Of a DNA stretch of 64,000 nt, positions 12,527-21,672 are shown piece after piece. A model generated the notes under the pieces. The model was given only the letters and a program-made list of their open reading frames with translations. It was not told the DNA's origin and did not search any database. A program made the position numbers and the translations under genes. Source of the stretch: Eledone cirrhosa (lineage: Eukaryota; Mollusca; Cephalopoda; Octopoda; Eledonidae). The DNA lies in the NCBI GenBank assembly GCA_964016885.1, contig OZ024743.1, positions 341,266,407-341,330,406 of the forward strand. The letters are read 5' to 3'. The first letter of the stretch is position 1, and each line of letters opens with the position of its first letter.

Positions 12527-12677
12527 ACGCGGGTTAATTAGTTATTTCAAAACCAATAACAATTCCTCGTGTAAAGAACTCAATTAATAAAAGAAAATAA
12601 ATACATATATGCATGTAATTATATACGTAGGCATATATATATATATATTTTCCTAGGCTAAAAAACAGAGAAGTTAC
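12527..12677. repeat. diverged direct repeat B (copy 2)
   Basis: This is the second copy of the B unit, with the same ACACGCGGGTTAATTAGT start and the TTTTCCTAGGCTAAA block. The whole locus reads A-B-B'-A'. Confidence 0.85.
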
Positions 12678-12775
12678 AACCCCAAAAAACCACAATATTT
12701 CACAACAGTAATAAATACGGAAAGTCAAATTCATAAGGTACCTGGAAATAAACACCTCTGGCCAATCAAGAGTAA

Positions 12776-13166
12776 ATATTTAATACAATAACAGAGATAG
12801 TTTAAAGCTAAACTCTGACTGGTAACCATCTCACTCAACAAACATTAGGTTATATTAAAATATAAACCCAATTTTAGGGTTTGGGGTGCTAACAATATGT
12901 ATAATGTGGAAAAACCAGTTGTATTATTTTATGAGATATAATTAAAGTTAAAGTATATCTCTCTTTCCAAACAATTGTTTCATTATAAGTTTTCTACAAG
13001 TTTGGGAGAATGTTTCCAGTTTATGTAAAAGCCTAATATATATTCATGTAAGAATATATTTAGGTGGGCACTTATAAATCATCAGTGGAAGCCCATTAAA
13101 CATTGATATAAGAAAACAAATTTCTTACCGCTGTCAAAAATCATGTCCGTAAAGTAGCTCTCTCTC
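12776..13166. repeat. direct repeat A (copy 2), 391 bp
   Basis: This is a near-identical second copy of the 11771-12160 unit. It ends in a CT tract and a short TA tract that lead straight into the PLE-derived palindrome at 13183. Confidence 0.95.
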
Positions 13167-13182
13167 TCTCTATATATATATA

Positions 13183-13308
13183 TAGGAACGAGTAGGACCC
13201 CGACGGCTGAGCTCAAGCCGTTTCGACGGCTAATTCTGGACTAAATTTAGTCCAGATTTAGCCGTCGAAACGGCTTGAGCTCAGCCGTCGGGGACCTACT
13301 CGTTCCTA
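13183..13308. repeat. 126-bp palindrome of a PLE mini-element
   Basis: The left arm 13183-13245 and right arm 13246-13308 are reverse complements with two mismatches and no loop. The core is TAGGAACGAGTAGGACCCCG, GACGGCTGAGCTCAAGCC, GTTTCGACGGCTAATTCTGG and ACTAAA. The same sequence forms the outer ends of the long Penelope-like element at 16.2-19.5 kb, so this appears to be that element with the interior removed. The element's terminal tail follows directly. Confidence 0.9.
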
Positions 13309-13384
13309 TTACCCACTCTACTACCCTAAGTATTGAGTACTTTGGTGCGTTATGGTCCACCTGGTTCCTTACCTCATTTCCTTC

Positions 13385-13418
<34 letters not shown>
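13309..13418 (+). mobile_element. PLE terminal tail plus (TA)n
   Basis: This is the tail TTACCCACTCTACTACCCTA, AGTATTGAGTACTTTGGTGC, GTTATGGTCCACCTGG, TTCCTTACCTCATTTCCTTC, GTTTTATATA. It is the same module that ends the long PLE at 19456-19535. It runs into (TA)n at 13388-13418. With the palindrome it makes a complete mini-element of about 220 bp. Confidence 0.85.
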
Positions 13419-13419
<1 letters not shown>

Positions 13420-13610
13420 CTGTTTCTACTTTTGGCACAAGGCCAGCAATTACCCAGTGCATTACTGGTACTTTATTTTATGGACCCCGTAAAAATGAAA
13501 GGCAAAGTTAACCTCGGCGGGATTTGAACTCAGAATGGCAAGGGCCGTAACTCTATGCGTCAAAGCATGGCGTCCGATCCGCTACCGATACTGCCAATCC
13601 ACCGCCTTTC
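13419..13610 (-). mobile_element. octopus-type tRNA-derived SINE, full length
   Basis: On the minus strand the order is head, B-box, GGTCCATAAAATAAAGTACC and tail GTAGAAACAGTT. It sits between two oppositely oriented PLE tails. Confidence 0.95.
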
Positions 13611-13617
13611 TAAAGAT

Positions 13618-13725
13618 CTTACCATACCTCCTTCGTTATATATATAACGAAGGAGGTATGGTAAGGAACCAGATGAACCATAACGCACCAGAGTACTCAA
13701 TACTTAGGGTAGTAGAGTGTATGAA
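13618..13725 (-). mobile_element. inverted PLE tail with head-to-head junction
   Basis: This is the PLE tail on the minus strand (ACTCTACTACCCTAAGTATT through CATACCTCCTTCGTTATA). At its (TA)n end, 13618-13665 forms a perfect 48-bp palindrome: CTTACCATACCTCCTTCGTT faces its own complement across TATATATA. The tail end has therefore been copied back on itself. Confidence 0.85.
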
Positions 13726-15799
13726 TTACAACAATTAGTATAGATAGTGTATTTGTATGTTGACCGAGGGATCACAATCCAAATGACCAATGACAAGATT
13801 AGTAGAGATGTAAGCAAAGATAGTTTAGAAAGAAGAAGTAAGTCTGGTCAAGGAACCTATTTTAATCATATAGTGTGGATAGGGGAAGAGAGAGAAAGAA
13901 AAGAAGACAAAATAGAAAAAGAACGCAGTCCGAAGACCAGAAATGGTGTGATATCGTTCAAACGGTATAAATTAAATTAGGGGACAAAGTATTAGGTTTT
14001 TTCTCAAAAGAAACCAACAACAGAGGGTACAAGCAGGCGCCGAGACGAATAAAGGCAATGAGAAGGCAGTGGTGTAGGGGGTTAGTAGTTCAATTAGAAT
14101 GGATACAGAGACACAGGAACCAGTCTAATGCTAGACGGTGATATTTGGCGAAAGTTTATAATGCCTTATGTTGGCAGTTAAATAATCATCGTATCGAGAG
14201 TTCAACAGATCTGATCCAGGCACAATCTCCAAAACGTCTATCACAGAAATATTTCAGTAGCGTGCGTCTTTCATTTTGGCATGGGTGTTCGAATATTAAC
14301 ACTGACCAAGAAAGTGCGTAATCCATATTATACCGTTTTAAATCCCAGATTTATTTGGGTAGGGCAGTTCATTTACGTAGACCGGGAATTTTTATATGAA
14401 TGCGTGTGCACATACCCTCTTCTTTTAAAAAAACGTTGCATGTGGCACCCACATATTTATACATCCCTAATTTGGTTTGTTCACAGGTTGGTAAACGATG
14501 TTTATATACATGCATTTTCCATTTAGAGGGTATTTAATAGGTTGCCTGCAGTTGCAGTGTGTCCATGCAAACTGAATGGGGTCATCTTTTGTTCTTGCAT
14601 TTGGGTGGGATTCGTGATATGGGGATGTTGGTTTAGATTAGCACGTACGTTGTTCGATCTATCAAAATAGTTTGTCATATCTCAGCCCGATATGGAAGAT
14701 TGGGAAGATCATCGGCTAATTGTTATAATAGTGGATTTAAATGTGTCCTGGTTCATGATGGTTGTTTTTATTAAACTCGCTGAGGCGTTTATTATTTAAT
14801 CCTATAACGAAGCTATTAAGGTTTGCGTGTTACAGTAGGACAACCGGACCGTTTTTCTATTTAAGATTCTATGAACCAGTGCGAGGGAGAAAAGCTCTCA
14901 TTTAATAGTCTAGAGAAAATAGAAGTTATTTTTTTAGTGACTAATTCAATGTGCGGAGGATTAAACCATAGGTAGGACTTGGACCGAGAGTGCCTTCGTA
15001 TTTTCAAATGCGAAGATTTTGTTTTGGATTTGTCGACGTATACTTGGTGTGCTATCCTGGTGGAGTAATAATTTCGTCATCAGTTTGGTGTATTCGGAAT
15101 AGATTTTATTCGTTCGTGGCAGCCGGCTTCGTGGAGAGCCAAGTTATAATAATCCTGATCAGCATTGAAGGGTATTCAGAGCCGGAGAGTCTGGAGATTC
15201 TAAGAGACACATTTCCAACTATAGAGCTGATGATACATCTTAGGTGAACTGAATACCGATTAACATATTTCAGATTTTCTTTTGGAAGGGTTCGAATAAG
15301 CCAACGTTGAGGTCTAACGTTACGGCTAAGAATTCAGCTAATCTAATCTTATGGTTGAAGGATATTTTAGAGCCCTAGCGTTTAAAGAAGGAATATTATA
15401 GCTTTCCTTCTTCGTCCAAGCTGTTGACCGTTGAAATTTGTAAGAAGTAGAAAAGCGTCGTTTCTATATATTCCGCCCTGAAGCTCAACAAATTCTTGAT
15501 GTAGGTCATAAGAGAAATATATTCCGTCAAGGTCTGTAACCTGGGCTGCGTCACTTGAACTTATAGTTATGTCGAAGTGATCATTTCTTTCCCCACGTGT
15601 CCAATATTCATTATTAAACAATATTACAGAGCATCTGGCAGTCAAAAGTATATCTACTTCATGGTTAAGTTCGAGTTGCGCATAGCGAACTTAACGGGCT
15701 TATTAAGATGAACAGGTGAGATAGAGGAATATTTATCATATATATCGAAATGCCCCAAAGTTTAATCAATAACTTATTTCTCATTTATATTAATACTCT

Positions 15800-15843
<44 letters not shown>

Positions 15844-16134
15844 GATTGGTGCTCTGAAATAGCGATGTATACGTGAATGTAAGTATAGTATATTTGGCAA
15901 TATACCGTATGTTTAATTAAAAACATTTTGAAGACCTTACGCTATCATTTTTAGAGTAGTGACTATGTCACTTATTTCTTGTCGGCGAAAGAAAGCAGAG
16001 AAGCTAACCGTCTGTTTCTTGGTGTTTGGCAATCATCAGAGCTACGTACTGCTCTCTTCTGCCGAAAATTAAAGAAGCTGGATTCTTATAGAATTCCAGT
16101 AATAATAAGGAGCTGAATATACAGAGCGATTGCC

Positions 16135-16137
<3 letters not shown>
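13726..16137. other. 2.4 kb segment, no recognisable family
   Basis: The part from 13726 to about 15780 has few simple repeats and looks less AT-rich than the spacers around it. I tried all frames. The longest (14281-14526 and 14990-15247 plus, 15382-15645 minus) show no known motif. It could be an old element whose proteins I do not recognise. A (TA)n tract lies at 15803-15840 and an unassigned stretch continues to 16137. Confidence 0.4.

Positions 16138-16181
<44 letters not shown>
16138..16181. repeat. (TA)n tract at left end of PLE
   Basis: This is a tract of about 42 bp of TA that abuts the outer end of the inverted PLE arm. Confidence 0.95.
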
Positions 16182-16183
<2 letters not shown>

Positions 16184-17108
16184 AAGTATGACCCCGACGG
16201 CAGACCTCAAGCCGTTTCGAGGGCTATTTCTGGACTAAATTAGAATTTTTAACCTGGTAAATATATAGCCGAACTTTTCAAGGGGGTACTTCCTTATATT
16301 GGAAGATTGTAGTTGTCAAGAGGATTGGTTAAAATTTGTTTTAAACAGAAATAATTCTATCATGGCATTTGGTGGGAGGTAGGGGTGGCTGAACTTGCCT
16401 GTAGAACAACAGGGGAGTGAGTAGAGTGATCAAGCGTTGAAAGTGATATGTATACAGCAGATTCTAAGGATAGTGAATGAAGTGGAGGAGGGAGGTTATA
16501 GAATAGGTAAATCGAATGAGAGTAGGAGACAATAAAAAATAATAGAAATAAATAAAAAAATATATAAAAATTTAGATAGTGAGAAATGAATAAAAAAAAA
16601 TCACAATGCTATCGTACAATTACAGGTTAATAAGTTGAGAATAGGAAAAACTTGTAGAAATTGAGTAGTACCAGAACTAATACAGAATTAAAGGGGTTTA
16701 ACACGTCTGCTATAAGTAGTTAGTGAAACGTATTCGGTCAATTCTATCTTAATATTACAGGGGTGGGGAAACTGATGCTACAGAGACCCGATGTGCTGCA
16801 TCGGGGTATGCGAAGGGGAAAAGCAGACGAGGAAGAAAATAGGGGGTGGAAGGAGGTGATAGGATGAGACAGGGGGAAGAAGACAAAGAGGAAAAGAAAA
16901 GAGATACATCTGCCTAAGTAAGCTGAGGTTTCCCCTAACTTATTCGGCAAGTAGGGGGGTATCAGCCCTTGTCTACCCACCCGGGTCGTTAGGGGTTTGA
17001 GGGCGAAGTAACTCCTACGCAATCTGTGTTTGCATGCGGTTACCAGTTCCTCTTTCTTGTTTAGGAGTTGGTCCTTCGAAAACAGCATTTGTAATGTTTC
17101 CTCCGAGC
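16184..17108 (-). repeat. left inverted arm of the PLE
   Basis: This is the reverse complement of 18528-19455. Landmarks are GACCCCGACGGCAGACCTC at 16189, CCTTGTCTACCCACCCGGGT near 16970, and CCAACTCCTAAACAAG reversed near 17060-17075. Substitutions are few by eye. Confidence 0.9.
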
Positions 17109-18146
17109 ATCCATTACGCTTATAAACCCAACGAAGTCGGACATAGGGAGAATCAGTAAAAAGATCCTAGACCGAGTTATACCAAAAGTTAAGCAAAACG
17201 TGAGACTTAGCCTTTGGGCCAGCACCCAGGAAGTAATCTCATGGTTCAGGAATATGGAGGACACGCGAGACACAAAATCCATCCAGTTTGACATAGAGAG
17301 TTACTATGCATCTATTGCCTTACCGCTCATTACGGCCGCCTTGGACTTTGCCGAAACACTCACACCTATCACTGAGCAGGAAAAAAATATCATTCTCCAC
17401 GCCAGTAACACAGTCCTACTTTTCGACAACTCTAAGTGGATAAAGAGAGCTCCCGACTCCCCCTTCGACGTCAGTATGGGCGCAACGGTTTCGGCCGAGG
17501 TCACATATCTTATAGGATTATTCCTACTATTTAAACTCACCGAAATGTTTCCTGCATTCGGCGGTGGATTGTACCGGGATAATGGGCTCCTCGCCCTCAA
17601 AGGGTACAACCCCAGACCGGGTCCGTAAACAACTAATCAACTTCTTCCGGGACTGGGGATTTAAAACCACCCTACAAACGTCCCTAACCCGAGTCAATTT
17701 CCTGGACGTTACCCTTAACCTCGAAAATGATCTGTACTACCCATACACGAAACCAAACAACAACCTGCTCTACATCCACCGCCGCTCTAACCATCATAGA
17801 AGCATCACCAAAAACCTGGTTAAAAACATCTCCTTCCGCATATCTCGTTTGTCCGCTAATTCGACGAACACGCGCCTCATTACAACCAGGCCTCCAAGCG
17901 GAGTGGCTCCGGGAGGAAATATCCTTTTATCCAGCTTCCCTTAGCGGATCCAGTAGGCGACACCGCCGCTCACGCAACGTAACGTGGTTCAATCCTCCCC
18001 ATGCTGCCGAGGTGGCAACACCTATCGGGAAAATCTTCTTTAGACTCCTCGAAAAACACTTCCCACTACAACACTGCTACCACAACATAATCAACAAAAA
18101 CACCATCAAACTTTCCTACAGCACCACACCTATATTCGCACAATAA
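17109..18146 (+). pseudogene. Penelope-like reverse transcriptase, broken
   Basis: This is the RT of a Penelope-like element, a retroelement class related to telomerase RTs. Reading begins inside the domain (KPTKSDIGRISKKILDRVIP). Motif A follows (FDIESYYASI, 17287-17316), then motif B-like SAEVTYLIGLFLL (about 17488-17528). Motif C reads GLYRDNGLLAL (about 17569-17600), where PLEs have YRDD, so the second catalytic Asp is now Asn. After a frameshift near 17605 come RVNFLDVTLNLENDLYYPY and NNLLYIHRRSNHHRSITKNL. After another near 17880 come NVTWFNPPHAAEVATPIGK and NTIKLSYST. The N-terminal third is missing, replaced by the inverted arm. At least two frameshifts and the D-to-N change make it inactive. 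Confidence 0.9.
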
Positions 18147-18199
18147 TCGTCTCCTCAAACAACAAAAGACTCAACCCCTATGGAAGAAATAACCTAGAC

Positions 18200-18610
18200 A
18201 TCAGTGGAGAGCCGACCAGGAGGTGTAACTGCCCTGATAGATCAACGTGCCCCCTCAACAACAAATGCCGAGTACGTAACGTGATCTACCAGTGCAACGT
18301 GAGGACGGACACCTCCAACAAAGCTTATATAGGATTAACCGCGTGTGACTTCAAAACCGGGCTCTACCAAAATCGACATACTTTCCAAAACCCGGTCCGA
18401 CTACATCCCACTACACGTTCGGGCCACATCAGGGACCTCCAAGATAATAATGTAACCTACAATCTCACTTGGAGCTTACTGTCCATAGCTAACTCTTACA
18501 CGGGTGGACGCCGTCCGTGTAACTTATGCTCGGAGGAAACATTACATTTAGGACCAACTCCTAAACAAGAAAGAGGAACTGGTAACCGCATGCAAACACC
18601 GATTGCGTAG
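18200..18610 (+). pseudogene. PLE GIY-YIG endonuclease domain
   Basis: This is the endonuclease that nicks the target for PLE insertion. It begins with a Cys-rich linker, CNCPDRSTCPLNNKC (about 18220-18267), typical of endonuclease-bearing PLEs. Then comes NVIYQCNV (the IY part) and NKAYIGLT (the YIG part), followed by FKTGLYQNRHTFQNP, LSKHI-like SGHIRDLQDNN, TWSLLSIA and a final RRPCNLCSEETLHL. The family usually has an Arg in FKTRF and a longer Cys-terminated end; here it reads FKTGL, so a conserved Arg appears lost. The frame differs from that of the RT before it. The last 80 bp belong to the inverted-arm sequence. Confidence 0.88.
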
Positions 18611-19455
18611 GACTTACCTCGCCCTCAAACCCCTATAACAACCCGGTGGGTAGACAATGGCTGATACCCCCCTACTTGCCGAATAATTTAGGGGAAACCC
18701 CAGCTTACTTAGGTAGATGTATCTCTTTTCTTTTCTTTTCCTCTTTGTCTTCTTCTTCCCCCTGTCTTATCCTATCACCTCGTTCCACCCCTATTTTCTT
18801 CCTCGCCTGCTTGTCTCCTTCGCCTATCCCGATGCAGCACATCGGGCCTCTGTGGGCATCAGTTCCCCCACCCCTGTAATGTTAAGATAGAATTGGCCGA
18901 ATACGTTTCACTAACTACTTATAGCAGATGTGTTAAACCCCTTTAATTCTGTATCAGTTCTGGTACTACTCAATTTCTACAAGTGTTTTCTATTCTCAAC
19001 TTATTAACCTGTAATTGTAAGATAGCATTGTGATTTTTTTAAATTCATTTCTCACTATCTATATTTTTATATATTATTTTATTTATTTCTATTATCTTTT
19101 ATTGTCTCCTACTCTCATTCGATTCACCTATTCTATAACCTCCCTCCTCCACTTCATTCACTATCCTTAGAATCTGCTGTATACATATCACTTTCAACGC
19201 TTGTCCGCTCCACTCACTCTCCTATTGTTCTACAGGCAAGTTCAGCCACCCCTACCTCCCACCAAATGCCATGATAGACTTATTTCTGTTTACAACAAAT
19301 TTTAACCAATCCTCTTGACAACTACAATCTTCCCATATAAGGAAGTACCCCCTTGAAAAGTTCGGCTATTTATTCACCAGGCTAAAAATTCTAATTTAGT
19401 CCAGAAATAGCCGTCGAAACGGCTTGACCTCTGCCGTCGGGGTCATACTTTTTCC
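18528..19455 (+). repeat. right arm / 3' untranslated part of the PLE
   Basis: This contains the end of the endonuclease frame and an untranslated region of about 0.8 kb with pyrimidine-rich runs (18720-18830). It closes with AGCCGTCGAAACGGCTTGAC and CTCTGCCGTCGGGGTCATAC, the sequence that forms palindrome arms in the mini-elements. Confidence 0.9.
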
Positions 19456-19534
19456 TATTTCCCACTCTACTGCACTAAGTATTGAGTACTCTGGTGCGTT
19501 ATAGTCCATCTGGTTCCTTACCACAATTCCTTTG

Positions 19535-19535
<1 letters not shown>
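19456..19535 (+). mobile_element. PLE terminal tail
   Basis: CCTATTTCCCACTCTACTGC, then ACTAAGTATTGAGTACTCTG, GTGCGTTATAGTCCATCTGG and TTCCTTACCACAATTCCTTT. This is the same tail found at 13.3, 13.7, 25.0, 38.8 and 45.8 kb. Confidence 0.9.

Positions 19536-19594
<59 letters not shown>
19536..19594. repeat. (TA)n tract
   Basis: This is a pure TA run of about 58 bp between the PLE tail and the unit that carries the hammerhead ribozyme. Confidence 0.95.
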
Positions 19595-19598
<4 letters not shown>

Positions 19599-19905
19599 GA
19601 AGTTAGTATGCCCGTGGGTACTAAGTACCCCTGGAAATACATAGGTTGTCTATGATTTAAGGTTGTTCTATGGTATCAATTTGACATACCAGAACTATAA
19701 TATTAATATAAGCAGAATAAGCAAAATTCAACCAATTTTTTAAAATAAATTAAAAAATATAATTTAAATATTTACCTATTCTTATGGCTCTTACCGATCG
19801 GTTTCGCCTTGTAAAACACTAGAGACCCAATGGATTTCTAATGGAAAATCAAGGCTCATCAGAGAAGCATTTTCCCTTCCTAGGGCTAAAGACCCAGGAA
19901 CGATA
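19595..19905 (-). mobile_element. small (TA)n-bounded unit carrying a hammerhead ribozyme
   Basis: This is a unit of about 310 bp with (TA)n on both sides (19536-19594 and 19906-19928) and no coding potential. Near one end GGGTACTAAGTACCC (about 19617-19631) is a small perfect hairpin. The ribozyme lies near the other end. Such small ribozyme-bearing units are known from PLE-related and retrozyme-like elements. The unit borders are inferred from the TA tracts. Confidence 0.5.
19786..19868 (-). ncRNA. hammerhead ribozyme
   Basis: On the minus strand all core elements occur in order. The box CUGAUGA is the complement of 19856-19862. Stem II is GCCUUG (19855-19850) paired with CAAGGC (19811-19806), 6 bp without mismatch. 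GAAA follows (19805-19802). Stem III is A-CCG/CGG-U (19802-19799 with 19796-19793) closed by a 2-nt loop. The cleavage nucleotide is A17 (19792). Stem I is AGAG/UUCU with one G-U pair (19791-19788 with 19866-19863), then a C-C mismatch and a C-G pair. The short stem III matches hammerheads of PLEs and retrozymes, which often act as dimers. The role is self-cleavage of the element transcript. Activity is inferred from the consensus. Confidence 0.85.
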
Positions 19906-20040
19906 AAATATATATATATATATATATACGAAAAAGATTTGTTATTTAGTTCATTTGTGATTTTTACTGACCTAGTGCGCTTCTACATTTTATCTGCATC
20001 TGCACACATAGTGAATCGTATTTTAACCCCCACACCCACA

Positions 20041-20042
20041 CC

Positions 20043-20088
<46 letters not shown>

Positions 20089-20097
20089 CACACATAC

Positions 20098-20151
<54 letters not shown>

Positions 20152-20158
20152 GCACACA
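20041..20158. repeat. (CA)n-(TA)n microsatellite
   Basis: A (CA)n run at 20041-20082 is followed by TACA and (TA)n to about 20151. Confidence 0.95.
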
Positions 20159-20369
20159 CATTTAGTTTGTCATATACAAGTAGAAGACATTTATATGAGA
20201 GACATTCTTAATCTTTCGATGACAGTAATCCGAAACTCAGTATTACAACTAACGAACATGTCAAAGGATTTTTAGTACAAATATGATGACACAATTGTAA
20301 CATGGTAGTTTCCCTATGTCTTGGCGATTAGTATTGTTACTATTGACAATTGCCAATGAGTGTATGTAT

Positions 20370-20426
20370 ACATACATTTATGTATGTATGTATGTATGTA
20401 TGTATGTATGTATGTATGTATGTATG

Positions 20427-20456
<30 letters not shown>
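20370..20456. repeat. (TATG)n tetranucleotide tract
   Basis: This is about 20 units of TATG. The His-Thr-Tyr-Ile frames across it are artefacts. Confidence 0.95.
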
Positions 20457-20458
<2 letters not shown>

Positions 20459-20844
20459 ATGTAAAATATAAATAAGGATTGCTCTGGTAAAATATACGAA
20501 AATATTTGTGTAACTTCCACAAACTTCTGTCGTGACATTCCCGAGTCCAGTGACCAAAGAATTCTTGTATTTTGATGTTTCAGAATACAAAAATTAATTA
20601 AAAACTTACCCCACGAAAAGACACCATGTGTTGTCCTATCTATAAGCTCCCTCATACATTGTTACTATTATTATTACTTTTTTTTTTTTTTTTTCTCCAA
20701 TTCAATGATGTTCCAGAACAATATAAAAGAGATAATTGGCAATTTAGGTTCTGGAACAAAAAATATAATTGGCAATAAGGGCAGGGGCCCCAGGTTATCA
20801 CAGTTTGGGCCTGCTCGTCATCGTGCTATTGTAATAGAGCCAAA

Positions 20845-21672
20845 CAAGGCATTTAGTCTTGGCTGCTGAACGTACGGACGCTGCTTGACAGGGATTCCTT
20901 GGAGCGTCCTGAACGAAGGACCGCTCTTGTTGCAAAGGAGCTTCGACGTTACGATCTTGATATCGTGGCTTTATCTGAGACGAGGTTAGCTGGAGATGGT
21001 CATCTTACAGAATTTTGTGGAGAATATACATTCTTCTGGAAAGGAAGAGATGAAGGAACCAGAAGAGAGGCTGGGGTAGGATTTGATGTTAAGACTGTTC
21101 TTGTGAATAAATTAGAAGAATTCTCAGTAGGGATTAGTGAGCGTCTTATGTCCATGAGAATTCCGCTGGACAAAGGAAGATATGCGACCCTGGTGAGTGT
21201 GTATGCTCCAACTATGAATTCTGTCGATGAAGAAAAAGTGTCCTTTTACCATGCCTTGAAAGGTGTTTTAAGAAATATCCCTCAGGCAGACAAAGTCATC
21301 GTGCTTGGTGACTTTAATGCTAGAGTGGGTAGGGATTTTAACACATGGAATGTAATCGGAAGGCATGGGATGGGAAAGTGTAACAACAATGGTATGCTCC
21401 TGCTCAGATGTGTGAGGAGCTGGATCTGTGTTACCAACACCATGTTCCAACAAAAGAACAAATTCAAGACAACATGGATGCATCCAGCATCTAAGGAATG
21501 GCATCTTTTGGACTACGTCCTAGTCAGGATGAGTGACAGACAGGATGTGCAGTGTGTTCGTGCTCTTCGTGGAGCTGAGTGCTGGACGGAGCACCGCATG
21601 GTATGCGCAAAAGTGAAACTAATCACTAAACGTAAAATCCGGGTCCTGGTGTTGCCCTTCCCAAAAGATTGA
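20845..21672 (+). pseudogene. LINE ORF2, APE endonuclease domain
   Basis: This is the apurinic-like endonuclease that nicks target DNA for a non-LTR retrotransposon. The start is damaged: the usual WNVRTL reads stop-NVRTLLD near 20865 (TGG to TGA). Then follow LRRYDLDIVALSETRLAGDG (catalytic Glu in SETR), YTFFWKGRDEGTRREAGVGF, VSVYAPTMN, KVIVLGDFNARVG (Asp/Asn pair), TTWMHPASKEWHLLDYVLV and AECWTEHRMV. In that last block the usual TDHR is TEHR. Predicted proteins of this kind are often labelled craniofacial development protein 2-like in databases, but the domain is retrotransposon-derived. The domain runs into the RT part after a stop at 21670. Confidence 0.9.

Larger units (their letters stand above)
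16184..19535 (+). mobile_element. Penelope-like element with 0.9-kb inverted arms
   Basis: The long copy consists of a left inverted arm (16184-17108), an RT and GIY-YIG coding remnant (17109-18610), a right arm (18528-19455, overlapping the end of the coding part) and a terminal tail (19456-19535), with (TA)n on both sides. The left arm is the reverse complement of the element's 3' end. It includes the last endonuclease codons, CTCGGAGGAAACATTACA (18530 region versus 17088-17105 reversed). PLEs are known for complex terminal repeats, including inverted and 5'-truncated copies. The coding part is broken, so the element is dead, but it has the same ends as the mini-elements at 13.2 and 45.8 kb. 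Confidence 0.88.

Noticed and set aside
20340..20655. His-Thr-Tyr-Ile repeat proteins
   Set aside because: Translations of the (TATG)n tract.
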